From Thraustochytrium sp. TN22 (lineage: Eukaryota; Sar; Bigyra; Thraustochytrida; Thraustochytriidae): a DNA stretch of 64,000 bases. Positions 20,001 to 29,302 of the stretch are shown one piece after another; position 1 is the stretch's first letter; every line of letters begins with the position of its first letter. The notes below the pieces were generated by a model. The model ran no database searches. It was not told the DNA's origin and worked only from the letters and a program-made list of their open reading frames with translations. A program made the position numbers and the translations under genes. The stretch is from contig JABLUY010000095.1 in the NCBI GenBank assembly GCA_013306675.1, positions 58,409 to 122,408 of the forward strand, written 5' to 3'.

Positions 20001-20399
20001 TACCAGGCCTGGACCGACCAGACCGCGGCGGACCGCGCGGACCTGCTCGCGCACGAGCGGCGCCAAGCGCTGCGCGACGCGCACCAGCGCGACGCGCGCC
20101 TGGCGCAGTTGCAGCAGCAGCAGGCGCTGCGCGACTTTCAGCTGCAGGCACAGCGCCGGATGCGCGAGACCAGTGCGCAGCTGCACCAGGAGGAGCAGGA
20201 CCTCCACGATCAACTCCTGGCTCTTGATCAGCAGCGTCACGCCGACCAGGCGCTCGAGGACGACCTCCTGCGCAAGCAGGCCGACCTCGACCGCCGCCAG
20301 AACATCGTGCAGGATGCCACGGACGCTGAGTCGCGCCGCATTGACCAGCGTCGTGCTGACATGGCCGCCCTGCGCGCCGAACTCGCCCAAGAGCAGTGA
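17064..20399 (+). CDS. TBC1D31: TBC1D31-like protein: WD40 propeller, TBC domain, long coiled coil
   Basis: 1,111 residues in one frame; human TBC1D31 has about 1,066. Residues ~20-330 form a WD40-type propeller (for example GHAGTVTSVAWHPTRALAATAS and FSPDSRFLVGAGGGRLFVWE). A Pro/Gly/Arg linker follows (~340-380). Residues ~400-640 are the TBC fold (FPDAYRTLVWRFLLRLPEN, WCPVLEEASYLPAIVYPFV, LLEHLVEREVTSEAYAWPML). Residues ~690-1111 are continuous charged coiled coil rich in Glu, Arg and Gln. WD40-TBC-coiled-coil in this order is the TBC1D31/WDR67 arrangement, a centriolar-satellite protein needed for cilia. TBC domains usually act as Rab GAPs with Arg and Gln fingers; no clear IxxDxxR arginine-finger motif is seen, so GAP activity is doubtful. 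Its presence suggests a flagellated stage. Confidence 0.9.
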   Translation: MAGAEELREARGRVGIARGGAGGELARVRGGALGRFAAVAAARRGAAAVAVTERGAVVWLEPGSGGYRVVRRLGARPACVALAAREALVGLEGARGAVCVALDGTAGEDGEEPKRLGGHAGTVTSVAWHPTRALAATASAERVVLWETAPTWRRVKSLPGGGRGIVQVVFSPRGDLVVVGFRDGAVLGWGAHKFDLLVRLQAPGDVALQALAFSPDSRFLVGAGGGRLFVWEVRAQALVRTVELPKSMGAVQQLSFGEDDFRAFALGDDGVVRALQVLGPGETRAVLHVSTAVAVRFALSGSLLATCTSEGDLVLHDVDAAQREAASRERRRPFALDSRPVLAASPPGPGSGPGPGTRPRPPPRQPQPQDEDGPPPGTPPLVRLARNLNKQDKQLNADQLRRTLQHFGSFPDAYRTLVWRFLLRLPENAQAYATLTRKGSHPAWADALYARFPIKSRKVFARMERVLFALAHWCPVLEEASYLPAIVYPFVRLYGPDELAAFETVMLVLFRCCGRWFETFPHLPVFVLARVEKLLETVDPGLLEHLVEREVTSEAYAWPMLRSLFTEVLDKQDWLRFWDQVVMLMHEAMMRPHEAPDPSRLLEAGVVAYLRYFRNTLLSLRRKGDLEAFFRRPGPLDVKRWLKSALALARGAKHRAFWEGFDKDERERQDEAAAAAAAVRYLPPGDAYPAFRRYPKFVVDYESQERRRIAAEEAALAERKDFVEDLRRKTQALEQQERDYVRLQEDLLKQEQTRLARASAAHEDRLKEREDLDRAARLRRLERVEKMEDIAKDNLSLQQQLRQAEAQRAQQELEHQERLRDLELAAHREDERIQALEAEAGLKLQKIHADRVLEQEMQDVRMASARMAKQGELDWRLKEQSWKVEDDKQRVERDLRLERAARDVRLREIALARRQLDDKFATQQMDTQMKMAALERERDLRAFKEDVAQSMQDDLDKKLEAERILAEEEQRAKAKINEHYQAWTDQTAADRADLLAHERRQALRDAHQRDARLAQLQQQQALRDFQLQAQRRMRETSAQLHQEEQDLHDQLLALDQQRHADQALEDDLLRKQADLDRRQNIVQDATDAESRRIDQRRADMAALRAELAQEQ

Positions 20400-20998
20400 G
20401 AGTCGAGCCTCTCTGCTTTGGAAGAGCTGCATCATAGAACTTTTTGCCCTCGAGCAACGTCCTTGTACAAGGTCCACAAAGAACGACTCCTGGGTGCACC
20501 AACTTGCGCAGGCTCAATCTCAAACGTTCACACGCAACAATGACTCCTGGGTGAACCAACTTGCGCAGGCTCAATCTCAAACGTCGACTGTCTGATTCGG
20601 TTTGCCTGGCTGGCTGGCTGGGTGGATGGATGGATCTTTCTTGCTTGCTTGCATGCATGCATGCATACCAGGGGTACATGCATAAAATGGCGAATGTTCT
20701 ATTATTCTTTGAAAACTTGGGCTGTTTGTCTGTGGCTGGCCCAGGAGCTGCATCAGAGAACCTTACCCTTGTACAACATGCGCAACCCCTGCGCGCGCCG
20801 CCATGCGCAGGCTCTATCTCACACGTCAACTGTCTGTATGTATGTCTGTATGTCTGTCTCGACGTTTGTCTGCACTCGTCTCTCTCGCTCGCTCTTTCTC
20901 TTCCTCTCTCTCTCTCTCTCTCTCTGTGTATGTGTGTGGCAGATCGATGCTGATCGGACGCTGGCGCGCTCGCATCGCTCGCATTGTGCTGCCGCCTC
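20400..20998. other. Convergent intergenic region with repeats
   Basis: This lies between the 3' ends of TBC1D31 (+) and the lipocalin-like gene (-). It contains a 43-bp direct repeat, a diverged third copy at about 20770-20836, gcatgcatgcatgcat near 20651, and a CT-rich tract at about 20879-20926. No gene is seen. Confidence 0.5.
20485..20584. repeat. 43-bp direct repeat, two copies
   Basis: 20485-20527 and 20542-20584 match at all but one base (gactcctgggtg...ctcaatctcaaacgt), separated by 14 bp. Because the second copy follows TBC1D31 closely, the repeat would lie in its 3' UTR. Confidence 0.9.
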
Positions 20999-21550
20999 TC
21001 ATTGCAGCCCTTGCGAGAGCTGCGGTGCGGGCTGCGCCGTAGGTGGCGGCATGCCCGCCAGCGTCGCAATGCTCTCGACCGGCATAGAGACAATCTCCGG
21101 GTCCGGGTCGCCGACGCGGCGAAAGTAGCGGCGCGTGCGCACCGTGGCGGCCGGCTGGCGCACCGTGAGGTTCATGGTGGTGCACATGATCGTCTCGCCC
21201 GTGTTGCGATCCTTCTCCAGCACGCGCGTGTCAATGAGGCGGCCGTTGCGGAACTTGGTGTCCACGGTGATCTCCCTCGGTCCCACCGTGACCCAGACCT
21301 TGCGCTCGCCCTGCGAGGACTCCTCCTGCGTATCCTTGCCGATGAAGAGCGAGCGGTGCACGACGCCCAGCTGCGACTGCTGCCAGACCGACAGCATCTC
21401 CTCCGTCTGCACCACGTGCACCTTGAGGTTGAGCTTCTCCGACGCCAGCGCCGCGATCTCGTCGCACCCCAGCGCCTTCATGTGCGGGTACATGCTCTCG
21501 CTGCGCTCCTTGTCCAGCTCCCACATGCCCGTCAGGTCCAGGCCCGCCAT
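20999..21550 (-). CDS. Small lipocalin/FABP-like beta-barrel protein
   Basis: 183 residues from the ATG at 21550 (MAGLDLTGMWELDKERSESM). The frame is open to 22117, but upstream sequence is low-complexity and repetitive, so I place the start where folded protein begins. The opening LTGMWELDKERSESM resembles the first strand of cytosolic fatty-acid-binding and lipocalin-like barrels ('LxGxWxLDKxxS'). Alternating strands follow to about residue 155 (VWVTVGPREITVDTKF, GRLIDTRVLEKD, CTTMNLTVRQ), again barrel-like. There is no signal peptide, so it should be cytosolic. Ligand unknown. The last 25 residues are Pro/Gln-rich. The assignment rests on fold pattern and is moderate. Confidence 0.65.
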   Translation of the reverse strand: MAGLDLTGMWELDKERSESMYPHMKALGCDEIAALASEKLNLKVHVVQTEEMLSVWQQSQLGVVHRSLFIGKDTQEESSQGERKVWVTVGPREITVDTKFRNGRLIDTRVLEKDRNTGETIMCTTMNLTVRQPAATVRTRRYFRRVGDPDPEIVSMPVESIATLAGMPPPTAQPAPQLSQGLQ

Positions 21551-24500
21551 CCTGCCTGCCTGCCTGCCTGCTGCCTGCTGCCTGCTGCCTGCTGCCTGCC
21601 GCGCGCCGCCACCGCCGCCGCCGCCCGCCGCCCGCGCGCCGCGCCGCCGCTCCGGGTCTGCCGCGCCGCGCGCGCGCGCGCGCCGCGCCGCGCCGCCCGC
21701 GCCGCCGCGAGCCAGGCGCCAGTGCCGCGCCGCCAACGCCACTGCCGGCGCCCGCCAATCCGCACTTGCGCGGCCGCTTTGGCGCACTTGCGCCGCCTGG
21801 ACACCGCGCCGCCCTATCCGCGCTTTGGGCCGCTTCGAGTTCGAGCGGGAGAGGGACCCGGAGCAGTGCCAGCTGAGCGTCTCAGGAGTCACCGACAGTC
21901 GGGCTGCGTTGCGAGGAGACGCAGGAGGATATGGAGGTGGACAGGCTTGCGAGCAGCGTGGCGGAGGCTGGGATCGGGCGAGCCAAGGCGGGCAGAGAGG
22001 GAGGCGAAAGGGAAAAACTTGCTGTGAAGGCATGCGATGAGCACGGTCAGGTGCATGCATGAAAGGGCTGGCTGTAAGTACAAAGGGCGGGAAGTATACT
22101 GCCTGGCTGCATGGCAAAAGCGTGGGCCGTGCGGTGATTTAAGCGAGAAGGCTGTAGGAACACGAGTTCACGGAGTTGGAGATGGACTTCGGCGAAACGC
22201 GGACAGTTTGCGAAGCAGCCAATCCAGACTTGTGTGACTCGCGTGTCTGGCCCAAGCGCGGGCCGCCGTCTGGCCGTCGCGCCTGTTCGCGCTTCATCGC
22301 GTTCCGTCGCGCAGAGATTGGTGGCCGAAGCTCAAGTGTCTCGAAACCAACGTCGCCCCTCCTCCAGCCATGGGCTCGCAAGCTCTCTTACTGCGAGAAA
22401 GGTCAACGGCGTCTGACGAGCACGAACACTCCCAGCTTGCAAGCGAGTCTCTGCCTGGACTGTTGTTCGCGTCCAGGCCTTGCTACGAGCCAGCCAACGA
22501 GGGCCGGGGCAAAAGTTGCGCGCGACTCTTTCTATGTACGCGTACGCGGCTCAGAATTCCGTCTTGCGTTGGTCGTATGCAGCGCTCTGACCAGGAACTG
22601 CGCAGACGCATGCGGTTGCTCGCGTTCCGAGCGGACCAAGCGAACCAGGCTTGCGAAAGATCGCGCCTGACGGTCAGCCTCCTGTCTTGCGCTTGTAGAG
22701 CTGGCCCATCAAGTCTCTCCGTTCCACTCGTGGCGGAGTTGCCTGAGCCTGGGTTGTCGGTTGACGATCCGAAAACAACCAGGGGCAGCTCATCGATCGC
22801 CTGCTACCAGCTGAGTTAGTGACAGAAAGGTGGCCCTGAGGTCGCTGCGAAGGCGAGGCCTGGCCAAGTCCCTCCACCGCTTCGCGTCACTCACCACCAC
22901 TGTGACTGTGGCACTGGCACGATTTCCCTCGTCACCACATCTGCCATGCCAGCCTGAGTGCGAGCCAGGAGGCCGATCGGCAATGACGATGTCGTGAGTC
23001 ACACCCTGGGACACGGCAGCTTGGAGCCGCTGCGAGATTTCCTTCGTCCCGTAACTCTACGCATGGGGCGCCATGTCGCGAGCGTCGCATGGAGCGGGCA
23101 GGCACCTGCGAGGCGGCAGTCCGGACGGTGCCACCAGCTGAAGCTGGGGCTCAATGCTCCGCAGCTCGTTCGGCGGCGCGCTTTGCCGGCGCGCGCGATG
23201 TTTTGGCCCAGCTCCGCTTCTGGCCCGGGCCGATCGATCGAACCGTGCCAGTCCCAGGTCCAGCGCGCCGTCTCGCTCGTGCTTCCGAGTCGCTGCGCCA
23301 CCGTGTAACGCGAGCGTAGCAGCGGCGGCCGATGCGGTCGTGATGGGTCGATGGACCAGGCTTGCCGCATCACGCACGATTGAAATGGCCACGAGGGCTC
23401 GAGCGAAGCGGCAAGGACGCCCTTCATGAGCTGCTTCTCGGGCGAACGGACGCGTACACGTCAGAGTCTGTCAGACCATGCAACGAATCACGCATGTCTT
23501 GCGCTTGGTAGCTCTTACTGTTAGTCCTGGTTCGGGTCCGCTGTATCGACGCGCCTCGCGGGGCACTCAGCTCGGCGGCTGAGTTTGCGGGTCCGCGCGC
23601 GCAAACCGAGTGAGCCTCTCCGGGCTCTGCCAGAGGCACTGCACTGCACTGCAGCACTGGCAGTGATACGGAAAGTCGGATCATCATCTTGCGCCGTGCC
23701 GTGCCACCACTACAACTCCGCCTTGACTTGCGAGGCCCCGCGCGAGCCTCGCGCGCCGATTCTCATGGCGCAACGAGCCCCGCGCGAGCCTCACCCGCGC
23801 ACGCCCGCGCACGCCCATCCTTGGCCATGGATGCTCAAGATGCTCAACGCGCAGCGGTACGCGTGCGAGGCGCGCGCGCCGCAGTGCGATGGCGAGCAGC
23901 AGCGCGAACGAGGGAGGGAGGACTCGGAGGAGGGAGCGACCAGACTGACCGTGTCATCTCAGGCTGCGCCGCACTGGCAGTGGAGCACTGCTCACTCTCC
24001 CGCCACTGCCAGCAGCGCTGGCGCCTCGACTCATCCACCATCCGCTCGGCACGTGCTGCCAGCCAGCTGTGACTGGCACGGGCCCAGCACGATCCGCCAC
24101 GCTCCGGCGCCACCGACTCGTAGTACGTGCGTCGGCGCGGGGACGGTCTGCGCGCCGCGGCTCGCGGCCGAGCCGCACCAGGAGGCAGCGCGCGCAGCGC
24201 TGGAGTCGGAGTCGGAGTCGGAGTCGGAGTCGGGCCCTTGATCAGATCGCGTCGGCGTCGCTGCGCAGAGAGTACCCGTACCCCCTGGGCCCTGTCAGTG
24301 GCGGCCGATCAGGACGCCCAGCTTCTTGCAATGCTAGCTGGCTAGCTAGCTCGCTCGCTCGCCGACGCAGAGCCTGAGAGCTCAGGCTGGCCGGCGCACC
24401 GGGCGGGCGGGCCGCCTAGCTATGATATGATACCTCCGGGCGGCGTGGGCGGGAGAGCTCGTTGCCGAGTCGAGCCGAGCCGCCTTCCATTCATTTGTCG

Positions 24501-25386
24501 CGACGGAGGTGTGGCGCGATCTGAGTCGCGCGCGCTCGAGCCTCGCGCGCTCGCGCTCATGTAATTTCCCGGCACCAAGGCTGCCAAGGCTGCCGAGGCT
24601 GCCTAGAGCACTGCCAGCACGGCTGAGCACGCGCATCGCGGCCCGCGCAGTGCATGCCTCGATCGGGAGAAGCAGGGTTTCTGTGGGCCGCTTGGCGAGG
24701 ACAGTGCGCGGGGCGGGAAAAATCGGGGTACGCGACGGGCAAGAACCAGCGCGGCAAGTGGGCCGCGCCCGCGCTGTGTTGTGCCGTGTCCGATCAACAC
24801 GAGGCGGCCGCGCACGGAGCCAGAGGCCAGGAGCGGGCGCGCAAAACCTTCACGAGACCGCCGGCTGGCTGCGGCCCTGGACGGCCGGGCGAGAAGGCAG
24901 TTGGCCGACGTGAGGCAGAGCCAGACGCGGAGGGGCGAGGTCTGTAGAGCTTGTGGAGGCCGACCTGCGGCCGGCGGTGACAAGCGACTGGGGCGAGTGA
25001 ATCCACCACTACTGCACTGGCACCGATACTGCAGTTCACGGCACGGCACGGCACGGCACGGCCTGTGCAGGCTCCTTGGCAGCACGACTCGGACGGCTTC
25101 AGGCGTGCGTGCGAGCCACGGCTGGAGACGGTCAGCACTTTGACGCTTCGCCCTTCCTGCTCCTCAACTCAACCCACTTGCCTCCCTGGCTCGAGCTCTC
25201 CACCCTGGCTCGAGCCATCCTGTCTCGCTCGTCGGACCCGCGGCCGACGCCTCGGCAAATCGCGATTGCCGCGCCCGCACAAAACCAAAGCGAGAGAAGC
25301 CTCCTGAGAGGAGAGGGGTTGGCTCGAAAGAGCGCACTCCACTCTTCGGGGCCCGCGCACGGAAGACGCGCCCGTGTCCATTCGAG
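21551..25386. other. 3.8-kb region without a convincing gene
   Basis: Many overlapping frames up to about 218 codons exist on both strands, but none shows a family motif and composition changes along them. The first ~300 bp is the leader/promoter of the lipocalin-like gene, with a CTGC/CTGCTGC repeat at about 21553-21600. Simple repeats include (GGAGTC)5 at 24202-24231 and GGCAC units at about 25037-25061. The last few hundred bases should hold the promoter of the catalase-like gene. A non-coding RNA or a many-exon gene cannot be excluded by eye. Confidence 0.4.
24202..24231. repeat. (GGAGTC)5 hexanucleotide repeat
   Basis: Five perfect GGAGTC units in the gene-poor stretch. Confidence 0.9.
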
Positions 25387-27072
25387 ATGGCGTGCAAGCT
25401 AGTTCACGTTTTGCTGGCCCAGGTGCTCGTGCTGCAGTTTCTTGCGCTCGGAGCACGGGGCGCGACATGCCCCTTCATGGCCACACTCAAGTCGATGACG
25501 ACGATGCCGACCCAGGCGGACCGCACAGAGCGGCCGCCGACGTGCTATCAAGCCAAGCTGTCGGCCACTTACGACAAGGACTTCCCTCAGGAGACGAGCA
25601 ACCTGAATGGCACGGTCTTTCCGAACAAAGAGTGCGCGCTACGCCTGGGCCAGGAGTACGACTATGCGAGCGAGGCGGAGCACGACATCATCACGCGAAC
25701 GGCCGAGATCATGGGCGGACGTATGCTGGTGGCCGGCGCCTACGACGGCGACGCGGTCTGCCTAGGCGCCGGCGCCACGAACTGCTGCACGTACAAGGAT
25801 GGCAAGGAGGAAGGCACCTTTGAGTTTGACAAGAGCAAGTGCCCAAAGGGGAGGCGCGCGTCCGCCCAGTACGTGTATCAGTCACCGGCGGCCAGCGAGG
25901 TGGTTGCCATGGAGGACCGGCCGAGCTTGGAGAACCGTGAGATGAACCAGCGCGTGCGCAAGCAGATGCACGGCGAGAGCTACGCGTGCGTGGAGGCGAC
26001 GCTCAAGATCAACGACGACCTAGACACGGCGCCGCACGGCGAGGGCGGCCTGGACGAGCGCTATCGCGTGGGTCTGCTGGCCCAGGCCGGCAAGGAGTTC
26101 AAGGTGGAGGCGCGCTTCAGCGGCAACCGCAACCTGACGCTGCATGACGCGCACGACATCCGCATTCGCGGGCTCAGTCTCAAGATCAAGGACGCCGTCT
26201 CGGCGGGCAAGCGCATCAAGCTGTCCAGCGTCGCCACCACGGCGCAGCCGGAGGTCGCGCAGGTCATGTTTCGCAACCAGTCGCTGGATGCCTTCCAGGA
26301 GGACGGTGCTGTGGACCTGCTCTTTATCGCTGTGCACAGCGCCGACCAGCCCGGTGGCGTGCCCTGGAACATCTTCGTCGATGGCACGCTCGAGCAGAAC
26401 TTTGACAACTTCATCAACGGCGCGCCGCCCTCTGTGCCAGTCAACCAGATCACCGAGTTTCACATGAACCCGCTCGCCAATACCTACGGCTCGGGCGCCG
26501 CCTGGGCGCTCGGCAAGGGCCAGGCCGCCAAGTGGCACATGGAGCCGTGCGAGGGTGAGGTGGACCGCCTGCCCATGAGCGTGTGGCGCGGCAGCTACTC
26601 CGACTCAGATTTCTCCTTCCGAACGCTGCGCAAGGCGCTGCGCAACCGCTGGATCAAGGCCAAGCCGTTCCGCATGTGCGTCTTTCTGCAGATTCAGGAG
26701 GACCCGTGCGAGCAGCCCATCGAGGACCCGTCGGTGCGCTGGACTTCCAAGCCCATCAAGGTGGCCGAGCTGCAGATCAAGCGACAGGCGAACAAGGACC
26801 TCGACCACGACTCCCTCATCTGCGACTCCACCATGCTGCATCCGTACCGCACCATCGAGGAGCACTTCCCGCTCGGCGCTATGAACCGTGTGCGCCACTC
26901 CGTGTACGCCTTCGCCAACAACTTCCGCACGGCCGCCAACCAGCTCATGCATCCGGCCGAGAAGTACGCCGCTATGGAGGGCATCAACAAGTGGAAGACC
27001 AAGGAGTTCGTCAAGTTCAACGAGGAGCACTGCTTCTACGGCGACAACTGCCCGCTCAACGAAGCCTCCTGA
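25387..27072 (+). CDS. Secreted catalase-superfamily (catalase-like) protein
   Basis: 561 residues. Residues 1-26 are a signal peptide (a Lys near the start, hydrophobic LLAQVLVLQFLAL, cleavage probably after GARG or nearby). The region ~190-545 follows the short 'catalase-like' family rather than true catalase: MHGESYACVEATL with H195, then YRVGLLAQAGKEFKVEARFSG, DIRIRGLSLKI, a PWNIFV segment, GKGQAAKWHMEPC, and the C-terminal block PIKVAELQIKRQ...CDSTMLHPYR...FPLGAMNRVRHSVYAF. The N-terminal part has paired cysteines (for example CLGAGATNCC), fitting export. Family members bind heme and act as peroxidases or fatty acid peroxide enzymes. The usual HGxGxxGxF catalase helix is absent, and activity cannot be judged from sequence. 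Confidence 0.8.
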   Translation: MACKLVHVLLAQVLVLQFLALGARGATCPFMATLKSMTTMPTQADRTERPPTCYQAKLSATYDKDFPQETSNLNGTVFPNKECALRLGQEYDYASEAEHDIITRTAEIMGGRMLVAGAYDGDAVCLGAGATNCCTYKDGKEEGTFEFDKSKCPKGRRASAQYVYQSPAASEVVAMEDRPSLENREMNQRVRKQMHGESYACVEATLKINDDLDTAPHGEGGLDERYRVGLLAQAGKEFKVEARFSGNRNLTLHDAHDIRIRGLSLKIKDAVSAGKRIKLSSVATTAQPEVAQVMFRNQSLDAFQEDGAVDLLFIAVHSADQPGGVPWNIFVDGTLEQNFDNFINGAPPSVPVNQITEFHMNPLANTYGSGAAWALGKGQAAKWHMEPCEGEVDRLPMSVWRGSYSDSDFSFRTLRKALRNRWIKAKPFRMCVFLQIQEDPCEQPIEDPSVRWTSKPIKVAELQIKRQANKDLDHDSLICDSTMLHPYRTIEEHFPLGAMNRVRHSVYAFANNFRTAANQLMHPAEKYAAMEGINKWKTKEFVKFNEEHCFYGDNCPLNEAS

Positions 27073-27472
27073 GGCAGCATCCTCTTCGGGAAAAAAAAAA
27101 TGACATCATACCAACTGCGTGCACGCAGCCGTGAACACAATTGAGCATGGCCAGCCGGCTGGCGGGCTCATTGACTGACAGACGAGTTATCGACTGACGC
27201 ACCTGATCCACCTGACTCACGGACTGACCCGGTCGGTCCGTCACGGCCCACCGGCCGGCCGGCCGGTCGGTCGGTCTCTGACTTAAACATGCTCACGTCT
27301 GTCAGACTGACAGCAACACCGAACTTTTCATGGGACCTCCGCCGCCGCCACCACCAGTCTGCCGGAGGGGAAAGCACACACAAACGAAATCCTCGTGGCG
27401 CTCGGCGTCCCCCGAACAAGATCCCCCAAAAAAGAAATCTGACACGTGTCTTGCATTCGCTGCTACAATAAA
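27073..27472. other. Convergent intergenic region
   Basis: 3' ends of the catalase-like gene (+) and the HEAT-like gene (-) face each other. A run of A (27090-27099) follows the catalase-like stop, and ccggccggccggccggtcggtcggtc lies at about 27250-27276. No gene is seen. Confidence 0.5.
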
Positions 27473-29302
27473 TCAAAAACTGACGTATGGCGCGAGGCGA
27501 GCCAGGCCCGCTTCCAGACGTCCCTCGTCGCTATGGCTCCGTAGACGAGCCATGAGCTGATCCGATACCTCTCGCTCGTCCTCGTCACACAGCGCGTAGC
27601 GATGCCGGGCCATCAACGCCAGCACCCGGTCCTGATGAAAGCGCACGCGCGGCGCGCAGACCGTCAGCAGCGTCTGCAGAAACCCACAGCACACACGCCG
27701 CGCACCAGGGTGACCCGTCCCAATGCCTCGCTCCACGGCGCCCAGGGCCGCGGGAAGGTGTCTCACGCTGTAGAGCCCGAGGCGGTTCACGAGTGGGTCT
27801 GCGGCCAGCTCCAGCACCAGAACCAGCACGTCCATGTCCGTGGCAAGCTCTGCGCTTGACAAGAGCGCTTCAAGCGCGGCCTCGTGCTGGGGCAGGGGCA
27901 GTCGCTGCGGCCGCGTAGGCAGAGGGAGTCCACCTGAGGTCTCGAGGTGGGACAAACCCGCCACGAGCGCGGGCAGCGCCTCTCGGAGAACCGCACAGTC
28001 CCGCGATGTGACACACTGTGCCTGGACGCGGGCCACCACCAGTGCGCCATGCCAGCGGAACTCGGTTGTCGTCAGCGCGCGCTCCGCCAGGTGTCTCAGC
28101 GCACGCAGCCCGGCGACGCAGACAGCCGGAGACGGGTGGTCCGCGACGCTCAGGACCATGGGCACCAGGTGACCCACGGCGGTCTCGCCGCGGAGGTCCA
28201 CGCGAGTGGCGCGCTGTGCGAGCCTGAGCATTGCCCCGCACGCAACCCACTCGGACGAGGACCAGCGCTGCGCGCCCAAGACCTCACGCAGATACGCCCA
28301 CATCGCCTCGGACACCGCGGTGCGCTCCTCCTCGGCGGCGTCCGCCAGCCGCTCATCCACAGCCTCGGCCAGCGCCAGTGCCGCCGCCTCGCAGGCGCGC
28401 GACGCGGACGCCGGCACGATCTCCAGGCCGGGCACGTCGCGGCTCCAAGCTGCGGCGCAGACCGTTGCACTGATCGCTACCGTCTCGGACCACTGTCGCC
28501 GCACGAGAACCTGCAGCGCCTCCAGCGCGTACCGCGCTCGCGCCAGTGCCGCTTCGCTGTCCGCCTCACCGTCCGCCGCCGCCGCCACCGCACCCTGCAC
28601 CTGCCACTGCCGCCACGATGCTGGGAACCACGACCCGGCGCAGCACGCCGCCTCGCGCAGCCGGGCCACGCCGGCGACGCCGAGCCGTCCTGGGAATCCT
28701 CGCAGCACGCCGGCCAGCACCCAGGCCGCGCGGCCGTCCTTCTGCGCCAACACGTCGCCCACGAGGTCTTCCCCGGGTCCCAGCGCGTGCCGGCCGAGGC
28801 CTTCGACTGCGACGGTCCGTCCGCTCGCGACGCCGGCCTCCGCTACGCGCTCCAGGTGGTCTGCCAGGGCACGCCCGTGCTGCGCCAGCGTGCCGTCTTG
28901 TGGGTCATGAAGGGAGATCGCCTCCGCGATTTGGAGCACCAGGTCATCCGGCAGGTCTGCGACTGCCTCGACCGTGGCATCCGGGTCCGTGTCCTCGCGC
29001 AAGAGCTCCAGCGCCTTGTTGCGCACCTCGTCCACCTGCCGTTGCCCGCTCCGCGCGAGCGCAAGCGCCAAGAAGCGCGCGCGGTCGTCTGCCGGCGCAG
29101 AGGGCACGACCTCGAGTGCTGCGAGCACGACCTCCCAGGGCTCCTGCGCCTTGCTCAGCACGCCACGGACCGCCTCCGCTAGCGCAGCGTGAGCGTCCGC
29201 GCTGCCCGCGAGCTCTCGCAGCGCCTTGACGCGCGCCTCGCGACGCTGGACCGGGTCCGTCGCGATCCGGGCGAGCTTGCGCGCCTCCTCATTGCCCTGC
29301 AT
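27473..29302 (-). CDS. Alpha-helical HEAT/ARM-like repeat protein, possible TTI2 relative
   Basis: 609 residues in one frame, almost entirely predicted amphipathic helices rich in Ala, Leu, Arg and Glu, with no catalytic motif. The spacing of Leu/Ala-rich helix pairs (LVPMVLSVADHPSPAVCVAG, LRALRHLAERAL) is that of HEAT/ARM solenoids. The block DMDVLVLVLELAADPLVNRL followed by GLYSVRHLPAALGAVERGI resembles the 'LELxxPLVxxLGxxxxRHLxxL' part of TELO2-interacting protein 2, a partner of TEL2 in the chaperone complex that matures PIKK kinases. That resemblance is from memory of the family and needs a profile search. Otherwise it should be called an uncharacterised helical-repeat scaffold. Start at 29302 (MQGNEEARKLARIA) is the first ATG of the frame. 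Confidence 0.7.
   Translation of the reverse strand: MQGNEEARKLARIATDPVQRREARVKALRELAGSADAHAALAEAVRGVLSKAQEPWEVVLAALEVVPSAPADDRARFLALALARSGQRQVDEVRNKALELLREDTDPDATVEAVADLPDDLVLQIAEAISLHDPQDGTLAQHGRALADHLERVAEAGVASGRTVAVEGLGRHALGPGEDLVGDVLAQKDGRAAWVLAGVLRGFPGRLGVAGVARLREAACCAGSWFPASWRQWQVQGAVAAAADGEADSEAALARARYALEALQVLVRRQWSETVAISATVCAAAWSRDVPGLEIVPASASRACEAAALALAEAVDERLADAAEEERTAVSEAMWAYLREVLGAQRWSSSEWVACGAMLRLAQRATRVDLRGETAVGHLVPMVLSVADHPSPAVCVAGLRALRHLAERALTTTEFRWHGALVVARVQAQCVTSRDCAVLREALPALVAGLSHLETSGGLPLPTRPQRLPLPQHEAALEALLSSAELATDMDVLVLVLELAADPLVNRLGLYSVRHLPAALGAVERGIGTGHPGARRVCCGFLQTLLTVCAPRVRFHQDRVLALMARHRYALCDEDEREVSDQLMARLRSHSDEGRLEAGLARLAPYVSF

Noticed and set aside
22176-24913. 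Frames of 130-220 codons in the gene-poor region
   Set aside because: No conserved motif and irregular composition; several overlapping frames compete. Left as spacer.
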